Assembly: GCF_003076135.1 (NCBI RefSeq)
Contig: NZ_QDGZ01000006.1
Span: 124,001-188,000 of the forward strand
Length of the DNA: 64,000 nt
From: Nocardioides gansuensis
GTDB taxonomy: Bacteria; Actinomycetota; Actinomycetes; Propionibacteriales; Nocardioidaceae
Reading direction: 5' to 3'
The notes beneath the pieces were generated by a model that saw only the letters and a list, made by a program, of their open reading frames with translations, was not told where the DNA came from and made no database searches. How positions within the stretch are numbered: the first letter of the stretch is position 1; every line of letters begins with the position of its first letter. Of the stretch, positions 18,144-26,772 are shown one piece after another. Both the position numbers and the translations under genes were made by a program.

Positions 18144-20213
18144 GTGAGTGACCTCAACCCCGCCTTCGCCGCGCTCGTCGCGCGCTCCAACCGCCTCGGC
18201 GCGGACCCGCGCAACACCAACTACGCCGGCGGCAACACCTCCGCCAAGGGCAGCGAGACCGACCCGGTCACCGGCGAGGACGTCGAGCTGCTCTGGGTGA
18301 AGGGCTCGGGCGGCGACCTCGGCACGCTGGAGCCCGGGGGCCTGGCCGTGCTGCGGCTCGACCGGATGCGTGCCCTCGTCGACGTCTACCCGGGCGTCGA
18401 GCGGGAGGACGAGATGGTCGCCGCGTTCGACTACTGCCTGCACGGCAAGGGCGGCGCTGCACCCTCGATCGACACCGCGATGCACGGCCTCGTCGACGCC
18501 GCCCACGTCGACCACCTGCACCCCGACTCCGGCATCGCCATCGCCACGGCGGCGGACGGCGAGCAGCTGACGAAGGAGATCTACGGCGAGCAGGTCGTCT
18601 GGGTCCCGTGGCGCCGCCCCGGCTTCCAGCTCGGCCTCGACATCGCGGCGATCAAGGAGGCCAACCCCCAGGCGGTCGGCTGCATCCTCGGCGGGCACGG
18701 CATCACGGCCTGGGGCCGGACGTCGGAGGAGTGCGAGAAGAACTCACGCTGGATCATCCGCACCGCGGAGACCTACATCCGCAAGCACGCGAAGAAGGCC
18801 CCGTTCGGCGCCCGCGTGAAGAAGTGGGAGCCCCTCGCGCCCGCGAAGCGCCGCGCCCGTGCCGCCGAGCTGGCGCCGCTGCTGCGCGGCGTCGCGTCGA
18901 AGGACGCCCTGTCCGATGGTGGAAGGGGGATGGTCGGCCACTTCACCGACGACAAGGTGGTCCTCGACTTCCTCGCCAGCCGCAACCACCCCCGGCTCGC
19001 CGAGCTCGGCACGTCCTGCCCCGACCACTTCCTGCGGACCAAGGTCAAGCCGATGGTGCTCGACCTGCCCGCCGACGCTCCGCTCGAGAAGGTGCGGGCA
19101 CGAGTCGCCGAGCTGCACGAGGCCTACCGCGCCGACTACGCGGCCTACTACGAGCGCAACGCCAAGGCGTTCGGCGGCGAGTGGCCGGCGATGCGCGGCG
19201 CCGACCCGCTGGTGATCCTGGTGCCCGGCGTGGGCATGTTCAGCTATGGCAAGGACAAGCAGACCGCCCGTGTGGCGGGGGAGTTCTACGTCAACGCCAT
19301 CAACGTGATGCGCGGCGCCGAGGGCCTGTCGACCTACGCGCCGATCGACGAGTCGGAGAAGTTCCGCATCGAGTACTGGGCGCTCGAGGAGGCCAAGCTC
19401 CAGCGGATGCCGAAGCCCAGGCCGCTCGCCACCCGGATCGCCCTCGTCACCGGGGCCGCCAGCGGCATCGGCAAGGCGATCGCCACCCGGCTCGCGGCCG
19501 AGGGCGCGTGCGTCGTCATCGCCGACCTCTCGATCGAGCGGGCCCAGGAGGCTGCCGCCGAGATCGGTGGCGCGGATGTCGCCGTCGGCGTACAGGTCGA
19601 CGTCTCCGACGAGGCGGCCGTGCAGCGCGCCGTCGATGCCGCGGTGCTCGCCTTCGGCGGCCTCGACCTGGTCGTCAACAACGCCGGGCTCTCGCTGTCG
19701 AAGTCGCTGCTCGACACCACGGTGGCCGACTGGGACCTCCAGCATGATGTGATGGCCCGCGGCTCCTTCCTCGTCTCCCGGGCCGCGGCCCGGGTGATGA
19801 TCGACCAGGGGATCGGCGGCGACATCGTCTACATCTCCTCGAAGAACTCCGTCTTCGCCGGCCCCAACAACATCGCCTACTCCGCGACCAAGGCCGACCA
19901 GGCCCACCAGGTGCGGCTCCTGGCAGCCGAGCTGGGTGAGCACGGGATCAAGGTCAACGGCGTCAACCCCGACGGCGTGGTCCGCGGCTCGGGCATCTTC
20001 GCCGGTGGCTGGGGCGCCAAGCGCGCGGCCGTCTACGGCGTCGAGGAGGAGAAGCTCGGGGAGTTCTACGCCCAGCGCACGCTGCTCAAGCGTGAGGTGC
20101 TGCCGGAGCACTGCGCCAACGCGGTCTTCGCGCTCGTCGGTCCGGAGATGACCCACACGACCGGGCTCCACGTCCCTGTCGACGCGGGCGTCGCCGCCGC
20201 CTTCCTCCGATGA
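18144..20213 (+). CDS. rhaEW: Fused rhamnulose-1-phosphate aldolase / L-lactaldehyde dehydrogenase
   Basis: A 689-aa bifunctional enzyme. Residues 1-420 are a class II aldolase with zinc ligands in VDHLHPDSGIAIATA and GGHGITAWG; they split rhamnulose-1-phosphate into DHAP and L-lactaldehyde. Residues 430-689 are a short-chain dehydrogenase with the nucleotide loop VTGAASGIGKAIA and the catalytic pair in YSATKADQAH, which oxidises lactaldehyde to L-lactate. The order matches RhaEW (YuxG) of Bacillus subtilis. The start is GTG at 18144 after GAAGGA. The stop overlaps the kinase start. Confidence 0.92.
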   Translation: MSDLNPAFAALVARSNRLGADPRNTNYAGGNTSAKGSETDPVTGEDVELLWVKGSGGDLGTLEPGGLAVLRLDRMRALVDVYPGVEREDEMVAAFDYCLHGKGGAAPSIDTAMHGLVDAAHVDHLHPDSGIAIATAADGEQLTKEIYGEQVVWVPWRRPGFQLGLDIAAIKEANPQAVGCILGGHGITAWGRTSEECEKNSRWIIRTAETYIRKHAKKAPFGARVKKWEPLAPAKRRARAAELAPLLRGVASKDALSDGGRGMVGHFTDDKVVLDFLASRNHPRLAELGTSCPDHFLRTKVKPMVLDLPADAPLEKVRARVAELHEAYRADYAAYYERNAKAFGGEWPAMRGADPLVILVPGVGMFSYGKDKQTARVAGEFYVNAINVMRGAEGLSTYAPIDESEKFRIEYWALEEAKLQRMPKPRPLATRIALVTGAASGIGKAIATRLAAEGACVVIADLSIERAQEAAAEIGGADVAVGVQVDVSDEAAVQRAVDAAVLAFGGLDLVVNNAGLSLSKSLLDTTVADWDLQHDVMARGSFLVSRAAARVMIDQGIGGDIVYISSKNSVFAGPNNIAYSATKADQAHQVRLLAAELGEHGIKVNGVNPDGVVRGSGIFAGGWGAKRAAVYGVEEEKLGEFYAQRTLLKREVLPEHCANAVFALVGPEMTHTTGLHVPVDAGVAAAFLR

Positions 20214-21643
20214 CCGTCGCCGTCGCCGCTGTCGACCTGGGCGCGTCCAGCGGCCGGGTGATGCTCGGCGAGGTCGGCCCCGACCACCTGCGGCTCGAGG
20301 CTGCCGCCCGCTTCGCCAACGAGCCGGTCCGCACGCCCGACGGCCTGCACTGGAACCTGCTCGAGCTCTATCGCCAGGCCGTCCTCGGCCTCGGTACGGC
20401 GGTGCGCCTGGCCGCGGGCACGCGCACCGGGCGGCTGGCCAGCGTCGGGATCGACAGCTGGGCGGTCGACTACGGGCTGCTGCGGGACGGCCGGCTGCGC
20501 GGCATCCCCTTCCACTACCGCGACGAGCGGCGCGGCGAGGCTGGCCCGGCCGCCGTGCATGCGGTCGTGCCGCCCGAGGAGCTCTTCGCCCGCAACGGCC
20601 TGCAGCACCTGCCCTTCAACACGGTCTTCCAGCTGGCGGCTGACCCCCGGGCGCACGAGGCCGACCGGCTGCTGCTGGTGCCCGACCTGCTCGGCCACTG
20701 GCTGACCGGGGCCGAGGTCACCGAGCGGACCAACGCCTCGACGACCGGGCTGCTCGACGTCCGCACGGGGGAGTGGGACGACGAGCTCGTCGCTCGTCTC
20801 GGCCTGCCACGCGGCGTCCTCTCCGACCTGGTCGACCCGGGCGACACGATCGGCGCTCTCAGCCCCGACGTGGCCTCGGCTGTCGGCGCCGACGGGCTCC
20901 CGCTCGTCGCCGTCGGCTCCCACGACACCGCCTCCGCCGTGGTGGGCGTGCCCTTCGAGCGTGCCGACGCGGCGTACATCTCCCTCGGCACCTGGGGGCT
21001 CGTCGGCCTCGAGCTGGACGCCCCCGTGCTGACGGAGGACGCCCGGCGGGCCAACTTCACCAACGAGCGGGGGGTCGACGGCACGATCCGGTTCCTCACC
21101 AACGTGATGGGCACGTGGGTGCTGAGCGAGGCGATGCGCGCCTGGGGACGCACGGACCTGCCCGAGCTGCTCGCCGCGGCCGTCGACGTCAGGGGCGACG
21201 TGCCGGTCTTCGACGTGCGGGACCCGAGGTTCGTGCCGCCCGGCGACATGCCGGCCCGGATCGCCGCCTGGTGCGAGGAGCACGAGGTCAGGCCGCCAGG
21301 CGACCCGGCGACGACGGTGGGCAGCATCGTGCAGAGCCTCGCCGCCGCCTACGCCCGGGCGCTCGACCGGGCCGCCGACCTGTCCGGCCAGCGGGTCGAG
21401 GTCGTGCACGTCGTCGGCGGTGGCAGCCAGAACGCCCTGCTCTGCCAGGCGATCGCCGACCACAGCGGGCGCCCGGTCGTCGCGGGACCGGTGGAGGCGA
21501 CGGCGCTGGGCAACGTCCTCGTGCAGGGCCGCGCCGCCGGCGCCGTGCCCGGCGGCCTCGGCGAGCTCCGCGCCCTGGTGCGGCGCACCCACGACCTGCG
21601 CCGCTTCACACCCGCCCGGGCGGCCGCAAGGATGGCGACGTGA
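20210..21643 (+). CDS. rhaB: Rhamnulokinase
   Basis: An FGGY-family kinase (477 aa) that phosphorylates L-rhamnulose at C1. The N-terminal phosphate loop is AAVDLGASSGRVMLGEV; GIDSWAVDYGLL and VGSHDTASAVVGVP are RhaB-like, and the C-terminal ATP site is VVGGGSQNALLCQAIAD. It starts inside the upstream stop (ATGA) and its TGA is embedded in the lutA GTG start, so translation is probably coupled throughout. Confidence 0.94.
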   Translation: MTVAVAAVDLGASSGRVMLGEVGPDHLRLEAAARFANEPVRTPDGLHWNLLELYRQAVLGLGTAVRLAAGTRTGRLASVGIDSWAVDYGLLRDGRLRGIPFHYRDERRGEAGPAAVHAVVPPEELFARNGLQHLPFNTVFQLAADPRAHEADRLLLVPDLLGHWLTGAEVTERTNASTTGLLDVRTGEWDDELVARLGLPRGVLSDLVDPGDTIGALSPDVASAVGADGLPLVAVGSHDTASAVVGVPFERADAAYISLGTWGLVGLELDAPVLTEDARRANFTNERGVDGTIRFLTNVMGTWVLSEAMRAWGRTDLPELLAAAVDVRGDVPVFDVRDPRFVPPGDMPARIAAWCEEHEVRPPGDPATTVGSIVQSLAAAYARALDRAADLSGQRVEVVHVVGGGSQNALLCQAIADHSGRPVVAGPVEATALGNVLVQGRAAGAVPGGLGELRALVRRTHDLRRFTPARAAARMAT

Positions 21644-22362
21644 AGGTCGCGCTGATGGTCACCTGCCTCAACGACGCGATGTTCCCGTCGGCCGGCCAGG
21701 CGACCGTCACGCTGCTGCGTCGCCTCGGAGTGGACGTGGAGTTCCCTGAGCAGCAGACCTGCTGCGGACAGCCGTTCGTCAACACCGGCTATCTCGATGA
21801 GGCGGTGCCGGTGGTGCGCACGTTCGTGGAGGCCTTCGAGGGCTACGACGCGATCGTCACCCCGTCCGGCTCGTGCGCAGGCTCGGCGCGCCACCAGCAC
21901 GGGATCGTGGCGCGACGGTCGGGCGACGCGGCCCTGGCTGACGGCGTACGACGCGTCTCGCCGAAGGTCGTCGAGCTGACTGAGTTCCTCGTCGACACCC
22001 TGGGCGTCACCGACGTCGGCGCCACCTTCCCCCACCGGGTCGCCTACCACCCGACCTGCCACAGCCTGCGGATGCTCGGCGTCGGGGACCGTCCGACACG
22101 GCTGCTGCAGGCGGTGCACGGCCTCGAGCTGGTCGACCTGCCGGACGCCGAATCCTGCTGCGGCTTCGGCGGCACCTTCGCGGTGAAGAACGCCGACACC
22201 TCCGTCGCGATGGGTGCCGACAAGGCGCGCCACGTCGTCGACTCGGGCGCCGAGGTGCTCGTCGCCGGCGACTCGTCGTGCCTGATGCACATCGGCGGCC
22301 TGCTCACCCGGCAGCGCGCCGGGGTGCGGGTCATGCACCTCGCCGAGGTGCTGGCGTCGTGA
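21640..22362 (+). CDS. lutA: LutA, L-lactate utilisation iron-sulfur subunit
   Basis: A 240-aa protein with two cysteine-rich CCG domains (QQTCCGQPF and ESCCGFGGTF). It forms the LutABC complex that oxidises L-lactate to pyruvate. The start is GTG at 21640, overlapping the rhaB stop. In this operon it consumes the lactate made by the fused dehydrogenase upstream, so rhamnose is taken to pyruvate without a separate lactate dehydrogenase. Confidence 0.92.
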   Translation: MKVALMVTCLNDAMFPSAGQATVTLLRRLGVDVEFPEQQTCCGQPFVNTGYLDEAVPVVRTFVEAFEGYDAIVTPSGSCAGSARHQHGIVARRSGDAALADGVRRVSPKVVELTEFLVDTLGVTDVGATFPHRVAYHPTCHSLRMLGVGDRPTRLLQAVHGLELVDLPDAESCCGFGGTFAVKNADTSVAMGADKARHVVDSGAEVLVAGDSSCLMHIGGLLTRQRAGVRVMHLAEVLAS

Positions 22363-23837
22363 CCGGCACCTTCGTCGGCATGCCGGCCTTCCCGACCGCC
22401 GCCCGCGCCGCGCTGGCCGACAGCCAGCTGCGCAGCAACCTCGCCCACGCCACGTCGACGATCCGGGCCAGGCGGCTCGCCGTCGTCGGCGAGCTGGACG
22501 GCTGGGAGGAGCTGCGGCTCGCCGGCGCCGCGATCAAGGACAACACCCTTCTCCACCTCGACGAGCACCTCCTCGCCCTGGAGGCCTCCCTCACCGCGCG
22601 TGGTGCCGTCGTGCACTGGGCGCGCGACGCCGACGAGGCCTGCCGCATCGTCGCGGGCATCGCCAAGGACCACGGCGCCGACGAGGTGGTGAAGGTCAAG
22701 TCGATGGCCACCCAGGAGATCGGGCTCAACGAGGCGCTCGCCGCCGAGGGCATCGCGGCCTGGGAGACCGACCTGGCCGAGCTGATCGTCCAGCTCGGCG
22801 ACGACCTGCCCTCCCACATCCTGGTGCCGGCGATCCACCGCAACCGCGCGGAGATCCGGCAGATCTTCCTCGACAAGATGGCGGCGGTCGGCCGCCCGGC
22901 TCCGGCGGACCTGACCGACGAGCCGGCCCGCCTGGCCGAGGCCGCGCGGCTGCACCTGCGGGAGAAGTTCCTGCGCGCCCGGGTGGCAGTCAGCGGCGCC
23001 AACTTCGCCGTCGCCGAGACCGGCAGCCTCGTGGTCGTCGAGTCCGAGGGCAACGGCCGGATGTGCCTCACGCTGCCCGACGTGCTCGTCTCCGTCGTCG
23101 GCATCGAGAAGGTCGTGCCCACCTGGGCCGACCTCGACGTCTTCCTCCAGCTGCTGCCGCGCTCGTCGACGGGGGAGCGGATGAACCCCTACACCTCGAT
23201 CTGGAGCGGGGTCACACCCGGCGACGGGCCGCAGGAGGTGCACGTCGTGCTGCTCGACCACGGCCGCACCCGCGCGCTCGCCGACGAGGTCGGCCGGCAG
23301 GCGCTGCGCTGCATCCGCTGCTCGGCCTGCCTCAACGTGTGCCCGGTCTACGAGCGCACCGGCGGGCACGCCTACGGATCGGTCTATCCCGGGCCGATCG
23401 GGGCGATCCTCAACCCCCTGCTCCGTGGGGTCGGCACCGACGACCAGGTCGACTCGCTGCCCTACGCCTCGTCGCTGTGCGGCGCGTGCTTCGAGGCCTG
23501 CCCGGTGCGCATCGACATCCCCGCGGTGCTCGTCGACCTGCGCGCCCAGGTCGTCGACGCGCACCGCGGCGGGGTCCCCAGGCCCGAGGCGGCGGTGATG
23601 CGGTCGGCGTCGTGGGTGCTGGGTACGGCGCGGCGCCTGGGTGCCGCCGAGCGTGCCTCCGGCCTGGTCGGCCGAGTGGCGGGGCGGCTGGCGCGCCGAT
23701 CTTCTTCGTCTGGCAGACCGTTGATGTCGCGCCTGCCCGGCCCGGGCGCCGGCTGGAGCGACGCCCGCGACCTCCCGGCGCCGCCCGCCGAGTCCTTCCG
23801 GGCCTGGTGGAAGCGCACCGAGGGAGGACACCGATGA
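22359..23837 (+). CDS. lutB: LutB, iron-sulfur subunit of L-lactate oxidation
   Basis: A 492-aa LutB/YkgF-family protein. The N-terminal DUF162-like domain contains KVKSMATQEIGLNEAL and SGANFAVAETGSLVVVESEG. Two ferredoxin-type 4Fe-4S motifs follow: CIRCSACLNVCP and CGACFEACP. The C-terminal ~100 residues are Arg/Pro-rich and variable. It starts at a GTG overlapping lutA and its stop overlaps lutC. Confidence 0.93.
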   Translation: MTGTFVGMPAFPTAARAALADSQLRSNLAHATSTIRARRLAVVGELDGWEELRLAGAAIKDNTLLHLDEHLLALEASLTARGAVVHWARDADEACRIVAGIAKDHGADEVVKVKSMATQEIGLNEALAAEGIAAWETDLAELIVQLGDDLPSHILVPAIHRNRAEIRQIFLDKMAAVGRPAPADLTDEPARLAEAARLHLREKFLRARVAVSGANFAVAETGSLVVVESEGNGRMCLTLPDVLVSVVGIEKVVPTWADLDVFLQLLPRSSTGERMNPYTSIWSGVTPGDGPQEVHVVLLDHGRTRALADEVGRQALRCIRCSACLNVCPVYERTGGHAYGSVYPGPIGAILNPLLRGVGTDDQVDSLPYASSLCGACFEACPVRIDIPAVLVDLRAQVVDAHRGGVPRPEAAVMRSASWVLGTARRLGAAERASGLVGRVAGRLARRSSSSGRPLMSRLPGPGAGWSDARDLPAPPAESFRAWWKRTEGGHR

Positions 23838-24427
23838 GCGCGCGCGACGAGATCCTCGGCCGGGTGCGGTCGGCGCTCACGCAGGCCGACCGCTCGCCGG
23901 TCGCGGTCCCGACGACCCACCGCGGCCGGGTGCACGAGGGCGACCTCGTGGAGCTGTTCGTCGAGCGCGTCGAGGACTACCGCGCGACAGTGACCAGGTG
24001 TGCCGACTCCGAGGTCGCCGGGACGGTCTCCCGCCTGCTGCCCGAGGGCACGTCCGTGGTCCTCGCGCCCGGCTTCGAGTGGTCCGTGCCGGGCGCCGCA
24101 GTCGACTCCGGGCTGACCGCGGTCCAGCTCGACTCGGTCGGCGCGGTGGTCACCGGCGCGACGGTCGGCATCGCCGAGACCGGCACCCTCGTGCTCACCC
24201 ACGGCCCGGGGGAGGGCCGGCGGCTGCTCTCGCTGGTCCCGGACGTCCACGTCTGTGTCGTCCGGGCCTCCCAGGTGGTGGCGGACGTGCCGGCCGCGAT
24301 CGGCGTACTCGACCCGCGGCGGCCGCAGACGTGGATCAGCGGCCCCAGCGCGACCAGCGACATCGAGCTCGACCGCGTCGAGGGCGTGCACGGCCCGCGG
24401 ACCCTGCACGTGGTGATCGTGGACTGA
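23834..24427 (+). CDS. lutC: LutC, subunit of L-lactate oxidation
   Basis: A 197-aa LUD-domain protein that completes LutABC. VGIAETGTLVLTHGPGEGR and a C-terminal SATSDIELDRVEGVHGP are family-typical. The ATG at 23834 overlaps the lutB stop. It is the last gene of the rhamnose-lactate chain that starts at 11771; no intrinsic terminator is evident in the next 94 bp. Confidence 0.93.
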   Translation: MSARDEILGRVRSALTQADRSPVAVPTTHRGRVHEGDLVELFVERVEDYRATVTRCADSEVAGTVSRLLPEGTSVVLAPGFEWSVPGAAVDSGLTAVQLDSVGAVVTGATVGIAETGTLVLTHGPGEGRRLLSLVPDVHVCVVRASQVVADVPAAIGVLDPRRPQTWISGPSATSDIELDRVEGVHGPRTLHVVIVD

Positions 24428-24445
24428 AGGGGCCCCATGCGGTGA

Positions 24446-24463
24446 TACCCCCGAAAGGAGGTA
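24446..24463. promoter_or_regulatory. Inverted repeat upstream of the GAF-LuxR gene
   Basis: TACCCCC (24446-24452), GAAA, then GGAGGTA (24457-24463): 6 of 7 arm positions pair. It lies 58 bp before the regulator ATG and downstream of lutC. It is a candidate operator, possibly autoregulatory; it could instead act as a weak RNA hairpin. Confidence 0.4.
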
Positions 24464-24521
24464 GCCGGTGCGCCCGAGGTTCCGCGTATCGTGACGGCCA
24501 TCACACGAGGCAGGTGAGGGC

Positions 24522-25373
24522 ATGGAAGCAGCGCGGGCCGAGGCCGGCACGGAGGCCGCGATCTCCCGGGCACTGTCGGCACTGCGCGCCCGTGCGGGCA
24601 TGGACGTCGCCTTCGGTGCGAAGGTCAACGCCGACGGCCGGGCGATGCGGATCCTGCAGATCAGCGGCGGGCTCACCCAGTCGCTGCCCGGGCTCACCAT
24701 CGCCAGCGGCGCCGGCCTCGGCGGCAAGGCCCTGGCGCTCGGCCAGCCCACCCGGGTGCGCGACTACCTCGTCGCGCGGGGCATCACCCACAACTACGAC
24801 CACGCCGTCGAGCCCGAGCGCCTGCGCACCGTGGCGGCGCTGCCGCTGCGGGTGGCCAACGTGCCGCGCTACGTCGTCTACCTCGCCAGCCGGACCCCGG
24901 TCGAGCTCGGCGATCGCTGGCTCGACGGTCTCGCTCCTCTGCTGCGCGACCTCGAGCGTGAGCTCGCCGTTCAGGAGGAGCTGAACCGCCGGCTGCGCCT
25001 GATGCCGGCGCCCACGCGCGAGCGGCCGGCGCTCAGCGCCGGCGAGCTCCGCGAGATCGCCGGCGAGCTGGCCGCCCTCGCCGGAGAGGTGCACGACGAG
25101 GCCCTCAGGGCGCGGCTGCAGGCACTGCACATCCGCGTCGCCCCCGACGAGAGGCTCCCACTCGCGCAGCAGCCGCACGGCACCCTGACGCCGCGGGAGA
25201 TCGCTGTGCTCGAGCAGGTCGCTGCCGGCTGCAGCAACGCGGCCGCCGCCGAGCAGCTCGGCCTGCTGCCGAACACCGTGAAGTCCTACCTCAAGTCCGC
25301 CATGCGCAAGCTCGGAGCCAGCAACCGCGTGCAGGCGATCGTGGCGGCCCGCGCCGCGGGCCTCATTCGCTGA
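24522..25373 (+). CDS. GAF-domain LuxR-type transcription regulator
   Basis: A 283-aa regulator. Residues about 20-150 look like a GAF sensor ([20 protein letters not shown]), the middle is helical, and the C-terminal 60 residues are a LuxR helix-turn-helix ([20 protein letters not shown], then [19 protein letters not shown]). There is no receiver domain, so it should sense a small molecule directly. Its last 11 bp overlap the convergent scoB gene, which makes scoAB and the leucine cluster plausible targets. The ligand is unknown. Confidence 0.85.
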   Translation: MEAARAEAGTEAAISRALSALRARAGMDVAFGAKVNADGRAMRILQISGGLTQSLPGLTIASGAGLGGKALALGQPTRVRDYLVARGITHNYDHAVEPERLRTVAALPLRVANVPRYVVYLASRTPVELGDRWLDGLAPLLRDLERELAVQEELNRRLRLMPAPTRERPALSAGELREIAGELAALAGEVHDEALRARLQALHIRVAPDERLPLAQQPHGTLTPREIAVLEQVAAGCSNAAAAEQLGLLPNTVKSYLKSAMRKLGASNRVQAIVAARAAGLIR

Positions 25374-26022
25374 CCGGCGCCACCAGCTCCGGCGCCACCT
25401 TCAGCGCAGGCTCCGACTTCGCCCGGACCTCCTCGACCGTGACGTCCGGCGCCAGCTCGACCAGCACCACGTCGCCGTCCACGAGGTCGAGCACGCACAG
25501 GTCGGTGATGATCCGCTGCACCACCCGCAGGCCGGTCAGGGGCAGGGAGCACTCCTCGACGACCTTGAAGCCGCCGTCGCGCGCGACGTGCTCCATCAGC
25601 ACGACCACCTTGCGGGCACCGTGCACGAGGTCCATCGCACCGCCCATCCCCTTGACCATCTTCCCGGGGATCATCCAGTTGGCGATGTCGCCGTGCCTGG
25701 AGACCTGCATCGCCCCGAGGATCGCCGCGTCGATCTTGCCGCCGCGGATCATCCCGAAGCTGGTGGCCGAGTCGAAGAAGCTCGCCCCGGGCCGCACCGT
25801 GACGGTCTCCTTGCCGGCGTTGATGAGGTCGGCGTGCTCCTCACCGGCCAGCGGGTAGGCGCCCACGCCGAGGATCCCGTTCTCGCTCTGCAGCACCAGC
25901 TCCACGTCGTCGGGCACGTAGTTGGGCACCAGGGTCGGCAGCCCGATGCCCAGGTTCACGTAGTCGCCGTCCGACAGCTCGCTCGCTGCGCGGGCCGCCA
26001 TCTGCTCCCTGGTCCAGCTCAT
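25363..26022 (-). CDS. scoB: 3-oxoacid CoA-transferase subunit B
   Basis: The 219-aa beta subunit of a succinyl-CoA:3-oxoacid CoA-transferase, with the catalytic Glu in [29 protein letters not shown] is also characteristic. It activates acetoacetate, an end product of leucine breakdown. The ATG at 26022 overlaps the scoA stop by 4 bp. Its 3' end overlaps the converging LuxR gene by 11 bp, so the two stop codons lie inside each other's coding sequence. Confidence 0.93.
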   Translation of the reverse strand: MSWTREQMAARAASELSDGDYVNLGIGLPTLVPNYVPDDVELVLQSENGILGVGAYPLAGEEHADLINAGKETVTVRPGASFFDSATSFGMIRGGKIDAAILGAMQVSRHGDIANWMIPGKMVKGMGGAMDLVHGARKVVVLMEHVARDGGFKVVEECSLPLTGLRVVQRIITDLCVLDLVDGDVVLVELAPDVTVEEVRAKSEPALKVAPELVAPVSE

Positions 26023-26771
26023 CTCACGGTCCTCTTCTCGATCCGCTTGTCCGCCGCCTGCTCGGCAGTGAGCGCGACGACCCGCTGCACGTAGACGCCC
26101 GGGGTGTGCACCTCGTTGGGGGCGATCTCGCCGGGCTCGACGAGCTCCTCGACCTCGGCGAGGGTGACCCGGCCGCACATCGCGGCCAGCGGGTTGAAGT
26201 TGCGCGCGGAGTCGCGGTAGACGAGGTTGCCGTGCCGGTCGCCCTTCCAGGCCCGCACCAGCCCGAAGTCTGCGGTGATGGCCCGCTCCAGCACGTACTC
26301 GAGGCCGTCGAACGTCTCGGTCTGCTTCGGCGGGCTCGCCACGACGACGCCGCCATCCGCGTCGTACCTCCAGGGCAGGCCGCCGCTGGCGACCTGCGTG
26401 CCCACTCCGGTGCGGGTGTAGAACGCCGCGATCCCGGAGCCGCCGGCGCGCATGCGCTCGGCGAGCGTGCCCTGGGGGGTGAGCTCGACCTCGAGCTCGC
26501 CGGCGAGGTACTGCCGGGCGAACTCCTTGTTCTCCCCGACGTAGGAGGCGACCATCCGGCGCAGCCTGCCGGCTGCGAGCAGCCGCCCCAGGCCCCAGTC
26601 GTCGACGCCGGCGTTGTTGGAGAACGCCTCGAGGTCCGTCACGCCGGCCTCGAGCAGCGCCTCGATGAGCGCGGACGGGATGCCGCACAGGCCGAAGCCT
26701 CCTACCGCGATCGTGCTGCCGCTGCCGATGTCTGCGACCGCTTCGGCGGCAGAGCCCATGACCTTGTCCAT
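26019..26771 (-). CDS. scoA: 3-oxoacid CoA-transferase subunit A
   Basis: The 250-aa alpha subunit, with the glycine-rich segment [19 protein letters not shown] and [18 protein letters not shown] near the N-terminus, and [20 protein letters not shown] later. The ATG at 26771 is chosen because the protein then starts MDKV, as in the family; the frame extends upstream into accA1. It begins 2 bp from the accA1 stop, so the two are cotranscribed. Confidence 0.93.
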   Translation of the reverse strand: MDKVMGSAAEAVADIGSGSTIAVGGFGLCGIPSALIEALLEAGVTDLEAFSNNAGVDDWGLGRLLAAGRLRRMVASYVGENKEFARQYLAGELEVELTPQGTLAERMRAGGSGIAAFYTRTGVGTQVASGGLPWRYDADGGVVVASPPKQTETFDGLEYVLERAITADFGLVRAWKGDRHGNLVYRDSARNFNPLAAMCGRVTLAEVEELVEPGEIAPNEVHTPGVYVQRVVALTAEQAADKRIEKRTVR

Positions 26772-26772
26772 G

